This document shows, piece by piece, positions 32,569-44,738 of a stretch of DNA of 64,000 nt. The number at the start of each line of letters is the position of its first letter. Positions within the stretch are counted from its first letter, which is position 1. The stretch is taken from NCBI GenBank assembly GCA_932521035.1, contig OW051495.1:10974001-11038000 (forward strand). Direction: 5' to 3'. The DNA is from Oscheius dolichura. Taxonomy: Eukaryota > Nematoda > Chromadorea > Rhabditida > Rhabditidae. The position numbers and the translations under genes are program-made. Below the pieces are notes generated by a model. That model saw nothing but the letters and a program-made list of their open reading frames with translations. It was not told the origin of the DNA and made no database searches.

Positions 32569-34073
32569 TTCTGAAACAGATCTCTTTATTTTCTTTTGTA
32601 GTTATCATTAAAAAGAAGAGGAAAAGGTTATTTAAAGGGTTGGAGGAATATAGAACAGCTGAAACAAATACGCGTCAGGGTCAATCAGTCGATAACGGGA
32701 GACGACGCACATGCAACAATCAACAGAGGTGTAATTCTTCTTGTACACAGTTTGATCAAAAGAAAATAAGGCGGATAGATTTGGATGGATTGGGGTAGAA
32801 GTAAACATAATAATTTAAAGGTCAATACGGATGGAAGAGCGGAGAGTGTCAAGTTGTTTTTCGCGAAAACCGATAAACGGGCAAGATAAGCACAAACAAG
32901 ATTCCCAGGGCCTGAATTAGCCGCCGGCCGCCACCACTATATGTACTCTTGGCGCCCTTTATCATAAATTGTCATCTATATCAACAGGCGATATAAATCA
33001 GCCGGGATGACATGACGAGCGAGTAAGGTAGAGAGGGTCATGTGAAACTGTCTCTTGCAATTTTTTGCCCGGAAATTGTCAGCCAAAGACTGATAGAACG
33101 ATCATTGTCCAGGTTTGCCGAAGAGCCGCATGGGATTTTCTGCCTTTTTTGCTCGGTAAGCCGCTCCAAAGCCTGGGCAGTATTGTCCACAAGGGAGATT
33201 TTGTTCTATCTTGTAAAAATAAACCAAAATATGGGCAACCGGTAGGAAAATACTCTCCCCGTGCTGTAAACGCACGTGAGTCTTTCTATTCATAGTTTCA
33301 GGTGTATCTTTTTCTTCACGGCATCGTCAGTCTACTTTTGATTTATAATTAGGTACTTTCGGAGCACAACCCCCTAATTAATCGGATTCAAGTGCAAAAA
33401 GGCTGCAATGGCATCGGGGATCATCAGTACTCCCTCACCCTGCTTTCAACTTTCTATGACTTTCTTTTTCTCTCTTGCACATTCCACAGGTGTTCCCGTC
33501 GAGCTTTATCTTCTTCGGTAGAGTTGCTGTAGTTATTAAATTAAATTACCGTCCCTTCTCTGTCCCTGATGTATACATAAATTGTAGTTATGAAAACTAA
33601 TCACGAATAGTAAGGAGTTCAAGAGGTAGTTTCAAAAGTACAGCCACTCCGGAGATCTATGGGTCTACCGAACAACTTTTGACCGGGTAATTGGAGCGCG
33701 TGCTCATTAAATTGACTCGAGTTTTAAAAAAATCTGCACCTCCGCCAGTAATATGGTTATAAAAACCATTGGGGCTTTTGTTCCTTTCAATCAAGTTCCG
33801 TTTCTTTTCTCGCTTCTCCGTTCTTAAAACAAGACTGTAGTCTATTTTTATACGACACTTCAAAACTGATTTATTCATAGAAGAGTTACTGTAGAATCTT
33901 CTCGCAAAATAGCAACAAGTAAATAGCCCTTACTCCAGAACACATTTTGTATAGCCTATACAGTATAGGTTATTTTATTCTGCTGTGAAAAAGCATTCAA
34001 ATGTTCTGTTGTTGAATATATCCAGTACATTTAAAAGACCAAGAGGAAGTTTGGCTGTACTCTCTGAGAGTAG
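32569..34073. other. Promoter region of oxoprolinase and intergenic DNA
   Basis: No exon supported. The region separates the minus-strand oxoprolinase start (32568) from the next coding-like pieces and should hold its promoter. Direct-repeat or hairpin structure was not noticed. Confidence 0.4.
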
Positions 34074-35030
34074 TCAAAGGTTCTGGGACTTTTCAGAAAT
34101 TCTTGTAATGACGAAAAAGATCACCGAAATCGCACTCTGTCTGTTGCAGTAGATCCTATAGTTAGTGATCCGCGCATTTCTTTTGAAAGTCGAAGCTGCT
34201 AAAAATTCCGTGCCTTCCGAAAAGATCGAAATATACCAAGGAAGAATTGCATGAACTTCGCTGTTTTTGCTCATATGCAACCGATACATTTACTCTTGCT
34301 AACCGTGTCCATTTCAGGCCGGTCAGGTCCAAAATATGCTGGAAATCAACAATTTCGACTACATCGTTCGTTCGAAGTTCTTTCTCATACTAACGAATAA
34401 AGCCATTTGGATGCGAAGATTACCTTGTTCCGTTCTGATGTGAAAATCAGTCTTCAAAATGCCGTCTCGGTGTTTGAGTGGGAATTTGCCGCTTGTAGTT
34501 CATTTCTGAAGACCAATGATTGTACACTCTGGGAATAGCTAAAGGTGTTTCTCAGATATCTTATAACGAGCTGTCTATCCGGTACCGGCTTTTGATCGCC
34601 GTGGTAATGCAATGTTAGGATGGTGTTTGTAGCTGCAAAAATTAACACAGATGCACACACCAATCATTGATGCAGCAACCATTATAATCCGCAAAAGTTT
34701 GGAACTGACGACCCACAAAAATTTATCTTGCCCTTTTAGGAGATTCGACTGGGGAAGGAACAACTGGTCGAGGTTTTTTAGATTTTTTTCAATTATCATA
34801 TCATTTTCAGAGATCTTTGAAAAGCCAGAAGTCTACGAGTCAGAGTGATTCGCCCCCTCTTCAACACCCTCAATTAGACCAGGCCCTTCGCTTGGACCTC
34901 ATTGTTCTTGTTCATCTGTAATCGGTACAGTTTCCCATAGTCATAATCTGTGTCTATTTCAGGTCAGTGAGGTCAAATTTATGGTGGAAGTCGACTACTT
35001 CCATTACGGCCAGCGTAACACTCGTTAGGT
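34074..35030 (-). pseudogene. Two related minus-strand coding fragments, family unknown
   Basis: Two blocks resemble each other. Block 1 has TSGKFPLKHRDGILKTDF at about 34440-34500, VEIVDFQHILDLTGLKW near 34310-34360 and MYRLHMSKNSEVHA near 34240-34290. Block 2 (34890-35030) has MEVVDFHHKFDLTDLK followed by GKLYRLQMNKNNEVQA and a stop. Both keep the order (VEVVDFxH...DLTxLK, then YRLxMxKNxEVxA), so they are duplicates of one gene, but frames differ between pieces and the second lacks the upstream block. I do not recognise the family. Either a small gene with unresolved introns plus a relic, or two relics. Confidence 0.4.
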
Positions 35031-35472
35031 CTCCTCCTTCATACCAACAAATAAATTTATCCATTTACTCAATTTTCTTTATTCCAGCCTTGCAAAAGGA
35101 AACAATTAATTACGAGTGGAGAATGAATCTGTTGAAATAACAAGGAGAACGGCAGGCGCCTCCCAGTCCAGCGGCGGGAGGTGCCCCGGCCAGTAGCCTC
35201 CCGTAAAATAATGAATTTGTTTATTTGTGCCACCGGTTGAAGTTCCTTTCCGTTCCATCTACTGGAACACGCCCATAGTTTTATATGATGTCAGGCGGTG
35301 TTGACATAGGGGAGGGGGCAATCTGTTGTTGTGTCGGGCTGGCTGCCCCTCGCTCGGGGAGTAAACAACCCTAACCATTGGGGCAAGTCATGTGTCCCCC
35401 TTCAAGTTGTTCCCCTATTTCTCCTCTCTTTTTTCTAATAACTAATATAATTCCCTTCCAGATACTCAAAAT
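35031..35472. other. Upstream region of the cystathionine beta-synthase gene
   Basis: No gene recognised. A pyrimidine-rich stretch ending TTCCCTTCCAG lies 13 bp before the CBS start codon and would suit a trans-splice acceptor. Confidence 0.35.
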
Positions 35473-38121
35473 ATGCAGCATCTAATTCGTAACAGTGTCG
35501 ACGAGGATAGGAATATGTCTCCTACGTAAGTATTCGATAAATTCCATGAGAAAACAACTTCAGACGGCGGTGTCAGTGGTATAACAACATCTTGGAGGTC
35601 ATCGGCTCGACACCTTTGAGTCGTCTGAATAAAATTCCCCAATCCCTCGGCCATAAATGCAGTTTTTGTAAGTTTTTAAGCTATTATTTGAAGAACCCCT
35701 ATGTTTCAGATGTCAAATTGGATTATTTGAATGTCGGAGGGTCGAGTGCCGACAGAGCAGCTATTCGACTAATTGAAGCAGCTGAGGAAGAGGGCCTCTG
35801 CACTGGAAAGACGGTAGTCGCCCCAGCTAGCGGTAATCTAGCCGTGGGAATTGCTCTTGTATGCGCTTCCAAAGGTTACAAGTACGCCCATTCCCATACT
35901 TCTTGAACTTTGGAATATTTAGATGCATAATTATGGCCGAGAGCTCCCAACCAGCGGATGTTACCACGATAATTAAAGCCCTAGGAGCTACGGTGATCAG
36001 TACAAGCGGCGGAGACGCCTTCAACTTGGCTCGGAGCTATCTGTCCTCCGTTTCTCAAGGATTCTTCCTGGATACGGTAACTAACCAATCTTATCTGGAA
36101 CTGTTTTCGTCTAGATAAAACACGACTTCAGCACTTCCTACAAGTCGATTGCCAGTGAAATCATCGACGCTCTGGACGGGAACGTGTCCATGATTGTGGT
36201 ACCCGAAGGAGACGGCTCCCTCCCGGCGGGAATAGCCCAGCACGTCAAGGACAATGCCCTGGATGTGAAGGTAGCGTCTCTCTTTCCAAATCTTATTTTC
36301 CCCTTTCCTTTTTAGGTTGTCGCAGTCAAAAACAAAGACGCTCTCAAATTGCCTGAACTCGAAACGGAGGCAAAGGGAATATTGAAGAAAGACACCAACG
36401 CCTATGAGATTCACGAAGCCGAAACAATGGTAAGCTTTATTTAATTAATGAAAAGTGTATTCATTTAAAGAAGTCCTATCTAATGGCCCGGAGATTAATC
36501 CGGGAAGAAGGTGTTTTGTGTGGGGCGGCAACCGGGGCAGCACTTGTTGTCGCGTCCAATGAGGCCAGAGAATTACCTGCCGAAGAAAATATTGTCATAG
36601 TGGCAACGGACGGAGTAACCAATTATTTGTGAGTCTTTGTTACTCATTTTTATGTAAAAATGTTATTTTAGGAGGCATTTCCTCGACGATGAATGGCTTT
36701 ACAACCACAAGATCATCAGCGACATGAAGAAGACGGAGATCAAACCCAAGAAGTAGTCTTCCCTCTTATTTTCTTCCTATTTTTAGGGATTATGACAAAA
36801 AACAAGTTGAAGCGTACGACTGGAAGACTCAGCGTGGAGATTGGGACAAGCACGACGGCAATTGGAGGAGCTGTCAGTACAAGTTCAATAGTTATCGGTC
36901 CGAGCGACCCCGAATCTGTGAAAATGTCCTGGGAGCCGTTGGAAATACCCCACTGGTAAAATTGCATAAACTACCAAAACTCTGGGGGCTGCAATGCAAT
37001 ATCTGTGAGTCTCACTCTTTTCTGTTTATCGCTTCCTCCCTTTGCAGTCGTAAAATGCGAATTTCTAAACGCTGGAGGGTCAACAAAAGATCGAATTGTG
37101 CTCCGGATGATAGAACTCGCCGAGCAAGAAGGAAAACTCAAGCCAGGAATGACCCTGATTGAACCGACTTCTGGAAATACCGGAGTTGGAATAGCACTGG
37201 CTGCAGCCGTCATGGGATACAAGGCGGTTATCGTCACCCCCGTCAAGACGTCTCACGAGAAACAGGTCATAACCGAAGCGCTGGGAGCAACAGTTGTGAG
37301 AACGCCCAACAATGCCCCTTACGACTCATTAGAGTCTCATTTTGGAGTGACCACTCGACTGAATCATGAACTCCCCGACAGTTTTGTTTTGGACCAGGTA
37401 ATAACTTCTTCCCTCTTTATCTAAAAGAGTTACAGTATACAAATATTGGAAATCCGATGTCTCACTATGAACAGACGGTAGAAGAGATCATCGAGTCTTT
37501 GGGAGGTGATATCCAGTACCTGTTTGTTGGATCCGGCACGGGTGGTTCTCTCACCGGAATGGGAAGGAAACTAGAGGAGAAGGTCCCCAACTGCAAGGTA
37601 TGGTTGGCAGCTTTTCAGTCATTTAATTGTTTTCAGCTCATCGCCGTGGATCCAGCCGGTTCCATCCTGGCCGAAGGTGGAAAGACTAATGACGAGGAGG
37701 ATCATTGCTTCGAGGTTGAAGGCGTCGGGTACGATTTCGTGCCAGGAATCCTGGACAGACGGGTGGTAGAACAATGGGTAAAGGCTAACGACAAGGTGAG
37801 CCTTATTTCAATTAAAATGGTCATAATCCTAACTTTAGGAAACGTTTACAACAGCCAGAGAACTGATCCGAAATGAGGGAATTCTTTGCGGCGGCAGTTC
37901 CGGAACCAATCTCCACGGAGCCTTGAGCTATCTGAAGAAATTGAACCTGCCACCAGATGTGGCGAAGAAGACCAACGTTGTTGTCATACTTCCCGATGGG
38001 GTTAGAAACTATTTGTAAGTTTTATAGCCGATTTTTCTACCAGTTGCAATATTTCAGGACCAAATTCTTGGACGACGAATGGCTCTCGGCAAGAGGGATC
38101 ACCCTTCCCCCTTTCGTCTGA
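35473..38121 (+). CDS. cbs-1: Cystathionine beta-synthase with two tandem catalytic-type modules
   Basis: Fourteen exons keep phase throughout: 35473-35525, 35564-35667, 35710-35881, 35923-36076, 36115-36270, 36316-36429, 36471-36628, 36672-36752, 36787-37004, 37048-37397, 37436-37597, 37637-37795, 37839-38014 and 38058-38121. They encode 706 residues. Each half is a fold-type II PLP module. In the second half the PLP Lys is present (GGSTKDR, Lys about 417) with [33 protein letters not shown] and a CGGSSGTN loop. In the first half the same position is GGSSADR, Ala at about 66, and the other cofactor loops are also altered (PASGNLAVG). The enzyme makes cystathionine from homocysteine and serine in transsulfuration. 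There is no haem-binding N-terminus and no C-terminal regulatory domain, the layout known for C. elegans CBS-1. The first half is presumably structural. An AATAAA follows at 38141. Confidence 0.95.
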
Positions 38122-38364
38122 CCCTAGACCCAAAAAACTTTAATAAAAGTCATATTTATTCACAGGAAACCCGTGGCATATGTACAAATAAGATTTAAGA
38201 GAATTGAATAGCACTAGAAATGAACAGATGGAGGGGAGAGATCAAGGCGCGGTATATTAACATAAGGGGCAGTGGGGGTAGCTAATGCTCTACGGAAGCA
38301 GTCAAACAGCCTACAAAATACCCGGGAAAACTTGACAAAAGCGGCAGGGGAGGGGAGGAAGGGA

Positions 38365-40292
38365 TTAAACAGAGTTGGAGACCGTCTCGACGATATCCTC
38401 GGCCTGTTTGTCAGTGGGCCCGACGGTACGCGTCTTGTTGGTACGGATGACGACGATTATGTAGCAGACGGTACCGAAGACGAGGGAAATGGAGATGACG
38501 ACCAGCCAATGGACCAGATTCATGGACGGGGACAGGATCAGAATTATACAGGAGCTGACACACTGAAAGGAGGAGGGTGTACAAAGAGGAAAGAAGTCGT
38601 GTTACCTGCCAAAGACGGCTGAGGGAGAAAACTTCCATTCGGGACTCGGGGACGGCCATCTGGCAGATGACGGCGCGGGACATGGTTATGGAGAAGTCGC
38701 CCATTCCGACAAGAAGGGAGATGAGCATCACAGTTGCACGACTGGAATTATTAATTGACCCATTTTAAATGGAATAGTCTTACCTAGGAGTAAAGACAAG
38801 AGGAGGTTGACTGGTGGGTTCAATAGTAGACTGGATGGGGATGGTCATTGCACAGATGACGACGGCCGTGGCGATACAGAGGAAGTGGAGGATCATGGAG
38901 AAGACCAGGCCCCATTTGCCGAGCCGCTTGATTAGAGGACGGACAAATGCTCCTCCTGAAAAGATTCTTTTGTTTTCATCGGTTCATTTGTCCGAGGAAA
39001 GGTTGGGAAGCCCCTTTTTCCCGGTCAGGGTCATCGTCGCCGCCTTTCACGTGAATTCCCCCCACAGTACAGGTGGGAGATCAATCATTGCATTACAAGA
39101 AAAAAGTTGTAGATGAAGAATGGACTGTGACAGTCTGGGGCAGCGCCAATTAGCGTTCATTTTTCCTCTATTTCCTGTTTTCTCTGGGTGAGACACAGAA
39201 CGAGACTGTAACCCGTACCTATGATCTCGGCTGCGCCCATTCCAATACTGTACACGGCGACGATGTAGATGTCCGAGGCGAAGGTATGGGTGAAGGCGAG
39301 GGTGGTGGGGAAGATGGCCATCAGGAAGGAGACAATCACGCCCATGTAGAGGAAGAACGGGGCCAGAATCAGCATATTCGGAGCGTAGACAGCACGGCCC
39401 AATTGTTCTAAAGAGGAAATTAGTCAACGAATTGAATACTGTACTCACTGAGTTGGGTACTAAAGCTGGGGATGACATTTGAGGCCTTGGAAGCAATGCT
39501 GTCGTATTGTTTGGTGGGGAGGAGGGCGAAGATGAGCACGGAGATGAGGTTGAGGACGAAGAGAGATCCGTAGATGACGTTAATCTGCTGCTCGGTGAAG
39601 CTCTTGGAGATCACCGGAGTAATGGTGGAATTCGTTCCAGGAGCCAGAGGAAGCGGAGGAGCCGACGTGACATGGAAGATAGCCATCAGGGCCAGCCCCC
39701 CAATGAACATGCTGCTATGTCCGACGGCCGTCTCAATCCCGGTGTTGGATTCAATCGTTCTTCTGGAGGAGTGCTCCGAAAGGTAGGCTCCCTCTCCGTT
39801 GTTGTACACTGAAAGATTGTAACCACTGCTACAGTAAACTTCAAGAACTTACGAGAATAGCCAATTCCCATCAGGATCTGGGAGAAGTAGAAGTAGAAGT
39901 TGGTAATGTGGAAGAAACCAAGGTAGTAGAGGGCGAAGAGACTGCTGGCTGCGGTGAGGATCCATTTCGAGCTGATGTATGCTTGAAGGGTGGGAGTGAC
40001 GAGGGAAGACACGGCGAAGGCAGAGTAGTGGAAGGCTTGGCTTAAAAATGACCTTGGGGGAAGGAATAGAAGAGCTTACCCATAGTAACCAGCAAATTGG
40101 GAGATTCTATTGTTGTCGCGGTCATGGATGGTGTGGATGACAGACTCCGAGATGAAGGCCTGAGTCACATAACCTAAATACGATTAATTTTCTATTTAAA
40201 AGGGGAAAAGACTCACCCAAGTACATGAAGAGTGTTCCGGCTCCGAGCAGATAGCACGAGAGAAGCTCATGACGTCGAGGAGTGAGCTGCAT
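38365..40292 (-). CDS. UNC-93-like (MFSD11-type) membrane transporter, copy 1
   Basis: Starts at ATG 40292 (MQLTPRRHELLSCYLLG) and ends at 38365. Exons on the minus strand encode a multi-pass protein of the UNC-93 branch of the major facilitator superfamily: GTLFMYLGYVTQAFISES, AYISSKWILTAASSLFALYYL, YNNGEGAYLSEHSSRRTIE then SNTGIETAVG, PNMLILAPFFLYMGVIVSFL, FVRPLIKRLGKWG, LLVGMGDFSITMSRAVICQ, and a last helix pair before a charged tail (RTNKTRTVGPTDKQ). About ten to twelve hydrophobic segments are visible. C. elegans UNC-93 modulates a two-pore K+ channel; what MFSD11-like members carry is not established. A paralog with the same exon layout lies at 59.3-61.1 kb. Its 3' end faces that of CBS across about 240 bp. 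Confidence 0.85.
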
Positions 40293-40456
40293 TCTGCAAA
40301 ACGGTTTTTACTAATGGGACACGGTAGTTTTAAATAGGAGCCGGGTCACAGAAGGAAGCCTACGCTCTTTTGTAAACGCGGGAAACGGGAATACGCCCGC
40401 GTCATCCCGGTATTAGCTTAAAGGTTGACGCCAGAGAAAAGGGGAAACGGCTAGTA

Positions 40457-41110
40457 CTACGAAACTGATTCAGCGACTTTTCGCCACTTTAATGACTCTT
40501 TTGCTAAGGAAACGGGGGAAATGCCGGGAGATGACATCAAGGATAATATTATAGACTTCCAAAACAAGGACTCCTCTCCGTGGACGAAGAAAAAAAACGT
40601 GTCTTTTTTGGGAATGTTCAAAATAAAAAGGGCAACGTATGGGAGTCTGTACATCATGTGATGAAGAAGCCCTTTGCAGGATCCTTTCCTCGACAAAGAT
40701 GACTTGAACAAGGAGTCTCCTCTGGCCTCAGAAGGTGCACCTGAAGAAGGTTCTGCACCGAACAACGTGCTCCTTTTATCCCCCCGCTTTTGTCTCTTGA
40801 ACTATTACAATGCGACAAGGAATCCTTGTGTTCCCCGCCCTGTGTGTTCACTGTTCACAAAATCGGAGTTCCCTTCGCCGGATCAGTCATCAAATTTCAA
40901 GGAAAGGCGACTTCCTTGAAACACGAAGAAGACAAAAAAGAAGAAAGAACGGCCAAAAAAATAATCCTTACCCTGTTTTCTTTGGAGATGGCGGTGTTTC
41001 GGGAACAGGCAGCGTTTCCTCGACGTTTTTCACAGGGACTACATTTTCGGTGGCGATAGTAACCGTCGGCTCTTCCTCCATTAGATTGGCGGCCTCCCAG
41101 CTACCCAACT
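40457..41110 (-). CDS. Partial minus-strand coding pieces, unknown
   Basis: A segment at about 40970-41110 has an acceptor (TTTGTTTAG), protein-like text (EEEPTVTIATENVVPVKNVE and PETPPSPKK) and a GTAAGG donor, so it is probably a real exon. A second open stretch (40457 to about 40765) behind a possible GTGCAG acceptor is Ser/Lys-rich, but its phase does not match the donor directly, so an exon is missing or one piece is false. No start codon or family is identified. It lies just upstream of the UNC-93-like gene on the same strand. Confidence 0.35.
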
Positions 41111-41803
41111 AAACAAAGATCTGTTTAAATAAGAGAAGAGAATAGAGAAAACTCCATAGAAAAGTGGAGAAAGTTATGGATTGACCAGGAAAACTATGGG
41201 GAGAGGAACGCGAGTCGCGCGCTTGCGTTGACTGTCCATCTGCTGCAGAGCAATTATCATTGGAGCAGCTTGTATTTCCTCTTTTGTTAGGGTAGCAGAA
41301 GGCAGAGAACAGCGGGTCAATTAGAAGGGACACAAAGAGGCGACGGGTCGAGGAGGGTCGCCAATGTCCCCCGTCTACAGCCAGGGCATATCTAAGTGGG
41401 CCATATTCCATCACTTTGCGCAACTCATAAACACATGACAGATCTTGTGACAGTGATTATTAGCATACCGACCGGTGCAGGTGTCCAAGACAGTCCTCTC
41501 TGTCTATGGAATGTACTGGGTGCGCATACACCCGGCAGATCTCTCCCACGCGATAGTCTGGGGCAGGGCGAGAGAGACAACAGATCGACGGCAATACGAC
41601 TGCATATCAGGGCTGACAGTGAGAACCGGCATAGAGCACAGGGAGACAAGGGCATCCCTTTTTTCTATGAGATTTGAGCATAAAACTGATCGGACGCTGT
41701 GGGCTTCGCTTTTGGATAGAGCCGTTGATCTCTTTCTACCGGCTTGGCTTGTGGAAGTTATTAGAAAGGAAATAGTCAAAATTATTCGCACTCTTTTGAC
41801 CAG
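41111..41803. other. No gene recognised
   Basis: Open frames on both strands lack splice or motif support. It should include the promoter of the first F-box gene. Confidence 0.35.
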
Positions 41804-42768
41804 ATGACTACCTTTCCTCTTACCGATCTTCCTCTGATCTTTCTGGAAAATGTCATCAATAAGGTTTCCGTTTTCTCCACTTATTTGCCTCAAGAGTAGT
41901 TCCAGCTTGATCCGAAAAGTTACTTCCGTCTGCAACAAACGTGCAAGCGATTGAATGACTTCATTCGAACCAACAAGAAGATTGAAGTCCACATTGAGCG
42001 CAGAAATTTCCCAGGATTTAAACGATACTTCAATATTTTAGCTGATAGTGAAACGGAAGAATCTCTTGATATCACAACTGTTTTGGCAGTCCGTTTTAAT
42101 GAAGTTCACGTGTTTGGTCAGTCGATAGCCTAAGCGTTGAAGATAATCTGTTTAGAAAAAAAGAGTCTCGAAAGGAAAAAAAAGAGCCTATCTACGAGCA
42201 GGTGGAGAAGAATAGGATCACCTGTACAACCTTAGTTCTGCATAATAACGAGCTCGAAGACGAAACGAACTTAACTGTGGAACAATGTAGAACTTTGATT
42301 CAGGTTATGAAGCCCGTTAGAGTCTATATGAACTGTGCAAGATTCAACAGGTTCGAAGCACTCTTCCACACAAAAAGCTTGGTGTGTTTCTTTTTGCTAC
42401 TAACAAATTGTCGGTTTAGAAAGAAGTTACAGTATCATTGGATTCGGCCGATATTCTTTGTGCGACTGCCAGATTCGTATACCGATTTCAGACAGCGAGA
42501 TTGTATACAAGGAGGAAGGAGTTCAATCATGAGAAGTTGTATGAGTTATGCAGAGCAATTTTACGGGTAAACCTCAAGGCTTTAATTTTATTTCTAACTT
42601 CTTTTCAGCTGTGCTGTTCTCTGAAAAAAGAACTGTCGATTGCTTTTGCGACTTTCGTCTGAAGAAGCAAAAGAACTACCTTCCGCGGAAGAGTTGCTTG
42701 ACAAATTTGGCGGCTACAATCCAACTGTGGAGCACAGACGGTTTGAAGTGTGTGGTCTTTTGTCATAG
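41804..42768 (+). CDS. F-box protein, tandem copy 1
   Basis: Exon 1 (41804-41863) encodes an F-box start (MTTFPLTDLPLIFLENVINK); the next exon continues SYFRLQQTCKRLNDFI, together the F-box helix pair that binds SKP1 in SCF ubiquitin ligases. Later exons give an unnamed C-terminal region (NRITCTTLVLHNNELED, PVRVYMNCARFNRFEALF, TARFVYRFQTARLYTR) shared with copy 2. The last exon needs attention: with the acceptor equivalent to that of copy 2 the frame breaks within about 20 codons, whereas an acceptor a few bases further in (GAAAAAAG before AACTG, near 42630) restores phase and gives SSEEAKELPSAEELLDKFGG to the stop at 42768. It is therefore either functional with a shifted splice site or newly broken. 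Substrate unknown. Confidence 0.6.
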
Positions 42769-42990
42769 GCAGGACATCTGTAAAGATATGCTATAACTGA
42801 TAATAATAATTGAGGAACCATTACCCTTCTGATAAACAATTTACATTTTTTTGTAAGCGTTGGATATCTTTGTGGAAATGTGTATGTGTATTGATTTTTG
42901 CGAAATCGATATCCGCTTTTCACTTCGCTTCTCAAAGGGAACAAGAACGCTTCACACAGAACGAGCGCCCAGTCCTCCTTCCACCGTTTG

Positions 42991-44010
42991 ATGACGGCTT
43001 TTCCGCTTGATCGTCTTTCTATCATCTTTCTGGAGAAAGTCATCAATAAGGTACTCCTTTTCTTATTTGGTTCATGGATAATTTCAGTTCGACGAGAAAA
43101 GTTATTTCCGCCTGCAACAGACTTGTAAAGGTGTAAGGGACTTCATCCGGTCTAACAAAAGTATCGAAGTTCACATTAGGCGCAAAAGTTTCTCTGGATT
43201 AAAGAGATATCTCAAAAATTTATCAGAAGTTAAAAAGCAAGAATCTCTCGATATCACAACTGTTTTTGCAGTTCGACTGGATGATGTTAAATTGATGGGT
43301 GAGTAAGCACATACCTTGATGACTAAAGTCATTTTAGAAGTTAAACAACAATTTCAACAAATCTATACGGAGCTGAAGGAGAATCGGATCACATGTACAC
43401 ATCTTACTATGTATAGGAACTGGCTGGATGAAAGCAACTTTACTATGGAACAATGTAGACTCCTGATTGAGGTCTTGAAGCCCGCCAGGGTCTATCTGAA
43501 CAGTACAAGATCCTATAGATTTGAAGCTCTCTTTCATGCGGAGAAATTGGTACGTTTCCTTTTACTACTGACCAATTGTCGGGCCAGAAAGAAGCGGCAA
43601 TCATGTTGGATTTGAAATCGACCGAACTTCTACGCGCGACGGCCAGACTTCTATCGAAGATTCACACAGTGAGGCTGTACACGAAGAGGGAGAAAATGAA
43701 CCTGGAACAGTTTTATGACTTCTCCCAGACAATTTTACAGGTAAAGTGCGACGCCAGAATGCGACTAATTTTGCTTTCTTCTTTTCAGTTGTGCGGCTCT
43801 CTGGAAAACAAGAGATTGCTCTTGCGGGTCACGTCGGAGGAGGGAAGAGAACTGCCTTCAGTGGATGAACTGCGTGAGAACTTTAGCGGCTATTCCCCAA
43901 GCTTTGAGCAAAAAATGTATGAAGTGCATATGAACTGCTTCTTTGGTGAATATTTGTGTTCATTTGTCATAGGCAAAAAATTTTTATTTATCCGCTATAA
44001 CTGGGGTTAA
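42991..44010 (+). CDS. F-box protein, tandem copy 2 (intact)
   Basis: Same five-exon plan as the copy upstream. ATG 42991 gives MTAFPLDRLSIIFLEKVINK, then FDEKSYFRLQQTCKGVRDFI, NRITCTHLTMYRNWLDE, PARVYLNSTRSYRFEALF, TARLLSKIHTVRLYTKRE, and a last exon LCGSLENKRLLLRVTSEEG to the stop at 44010 with no frame problem. The N-terminal F-box should recruit SKP1/cullin; the C-terminal region would choose the substrate. I do not recognise it as a named F-box-associated domain. Nematode F-box families expand rapidly by tandem duplication, as seen here. Confidence 0.7.
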
Positions 44011-44117
44011 TCGGGCATCCACCGCCTCTTCTAATAAACACTATTCGTTAACGTTTTCTACCTCCCTTGTGCTCCAAAGGAATATTTAATTTTTGTTGCC
44101 CAGAAGCCGGAATCAAA

Positions 44118-44290
44118 ATGACGTTCCTCTTGTCGATCTGCCTCTCGTTTTCCTAGGATAAATCACCACCAAGGTTTCTTTTGTTCGTTCCAAGAATATT
44201 AGCTGCCCGCCGTGGAAAGCTATTTCCTTTTGAAGACATGCAAGAGTGTGAGTTAATTCGCCCAAAAGATCAAGAATATAGAAGATCACA
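44118..44290 (+). pseudogene. Decayed third F-box copy
   Basis: Text equivalent to the first two exons of the upstream copies is visible (VPLVDLPLVFL, a splice-like gap, then VESYFLLKTCKSV), but the start codon is out of frame, a stop interrupts exon 1 after PLVFLG, and exon 2 has another stop. Nothing of exons 3-5 was found. Confidence 0.65.
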
Positions 44291-44738
44291 TTAACGTCTT
44301 GCCCTGACCCCAAAAGGGGGCTTGATGCTACAATTGGCATAATAAATAGTAACGGCTGAGCACTATGGGCCATTGCGGCAAACACCTGCTGAGGAATACA
44401 GAAATCTGAAGTGACAATCAATTGGTCAACGCCTTTGGCGATCTGTGATTGAACTAGTAATTTCTGGAACTTAGGAATGTGTAGGAAACCAGCTAGAAAC
44501 CACAACATACCACACTCTGCGAATTTTCATTAGTGTATTAGTCATCAGTTGGTGTTGCCCCCGAACAGCCCGTAGTGAGACCGGCCGTTTCACCTCATTA
44601 TTCACGCCTGGCTCAGTTTATACTCGAATGATAAAGAGTCGGGTTACCAGGGAAACGTGACATCGAAGGTCAGATCTGATATTTTAATTGTTTTCCGATA
44701 CAATCTCCGCTCGTCTCCAGTTGACACGTCATTGCAGG

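Noticed and set aside
38272-38622. Plus-strand open frame of 116 codons
   Set aside because: It is antisense to the last exon of the UNC-93-like gene, which has clear family motifs.
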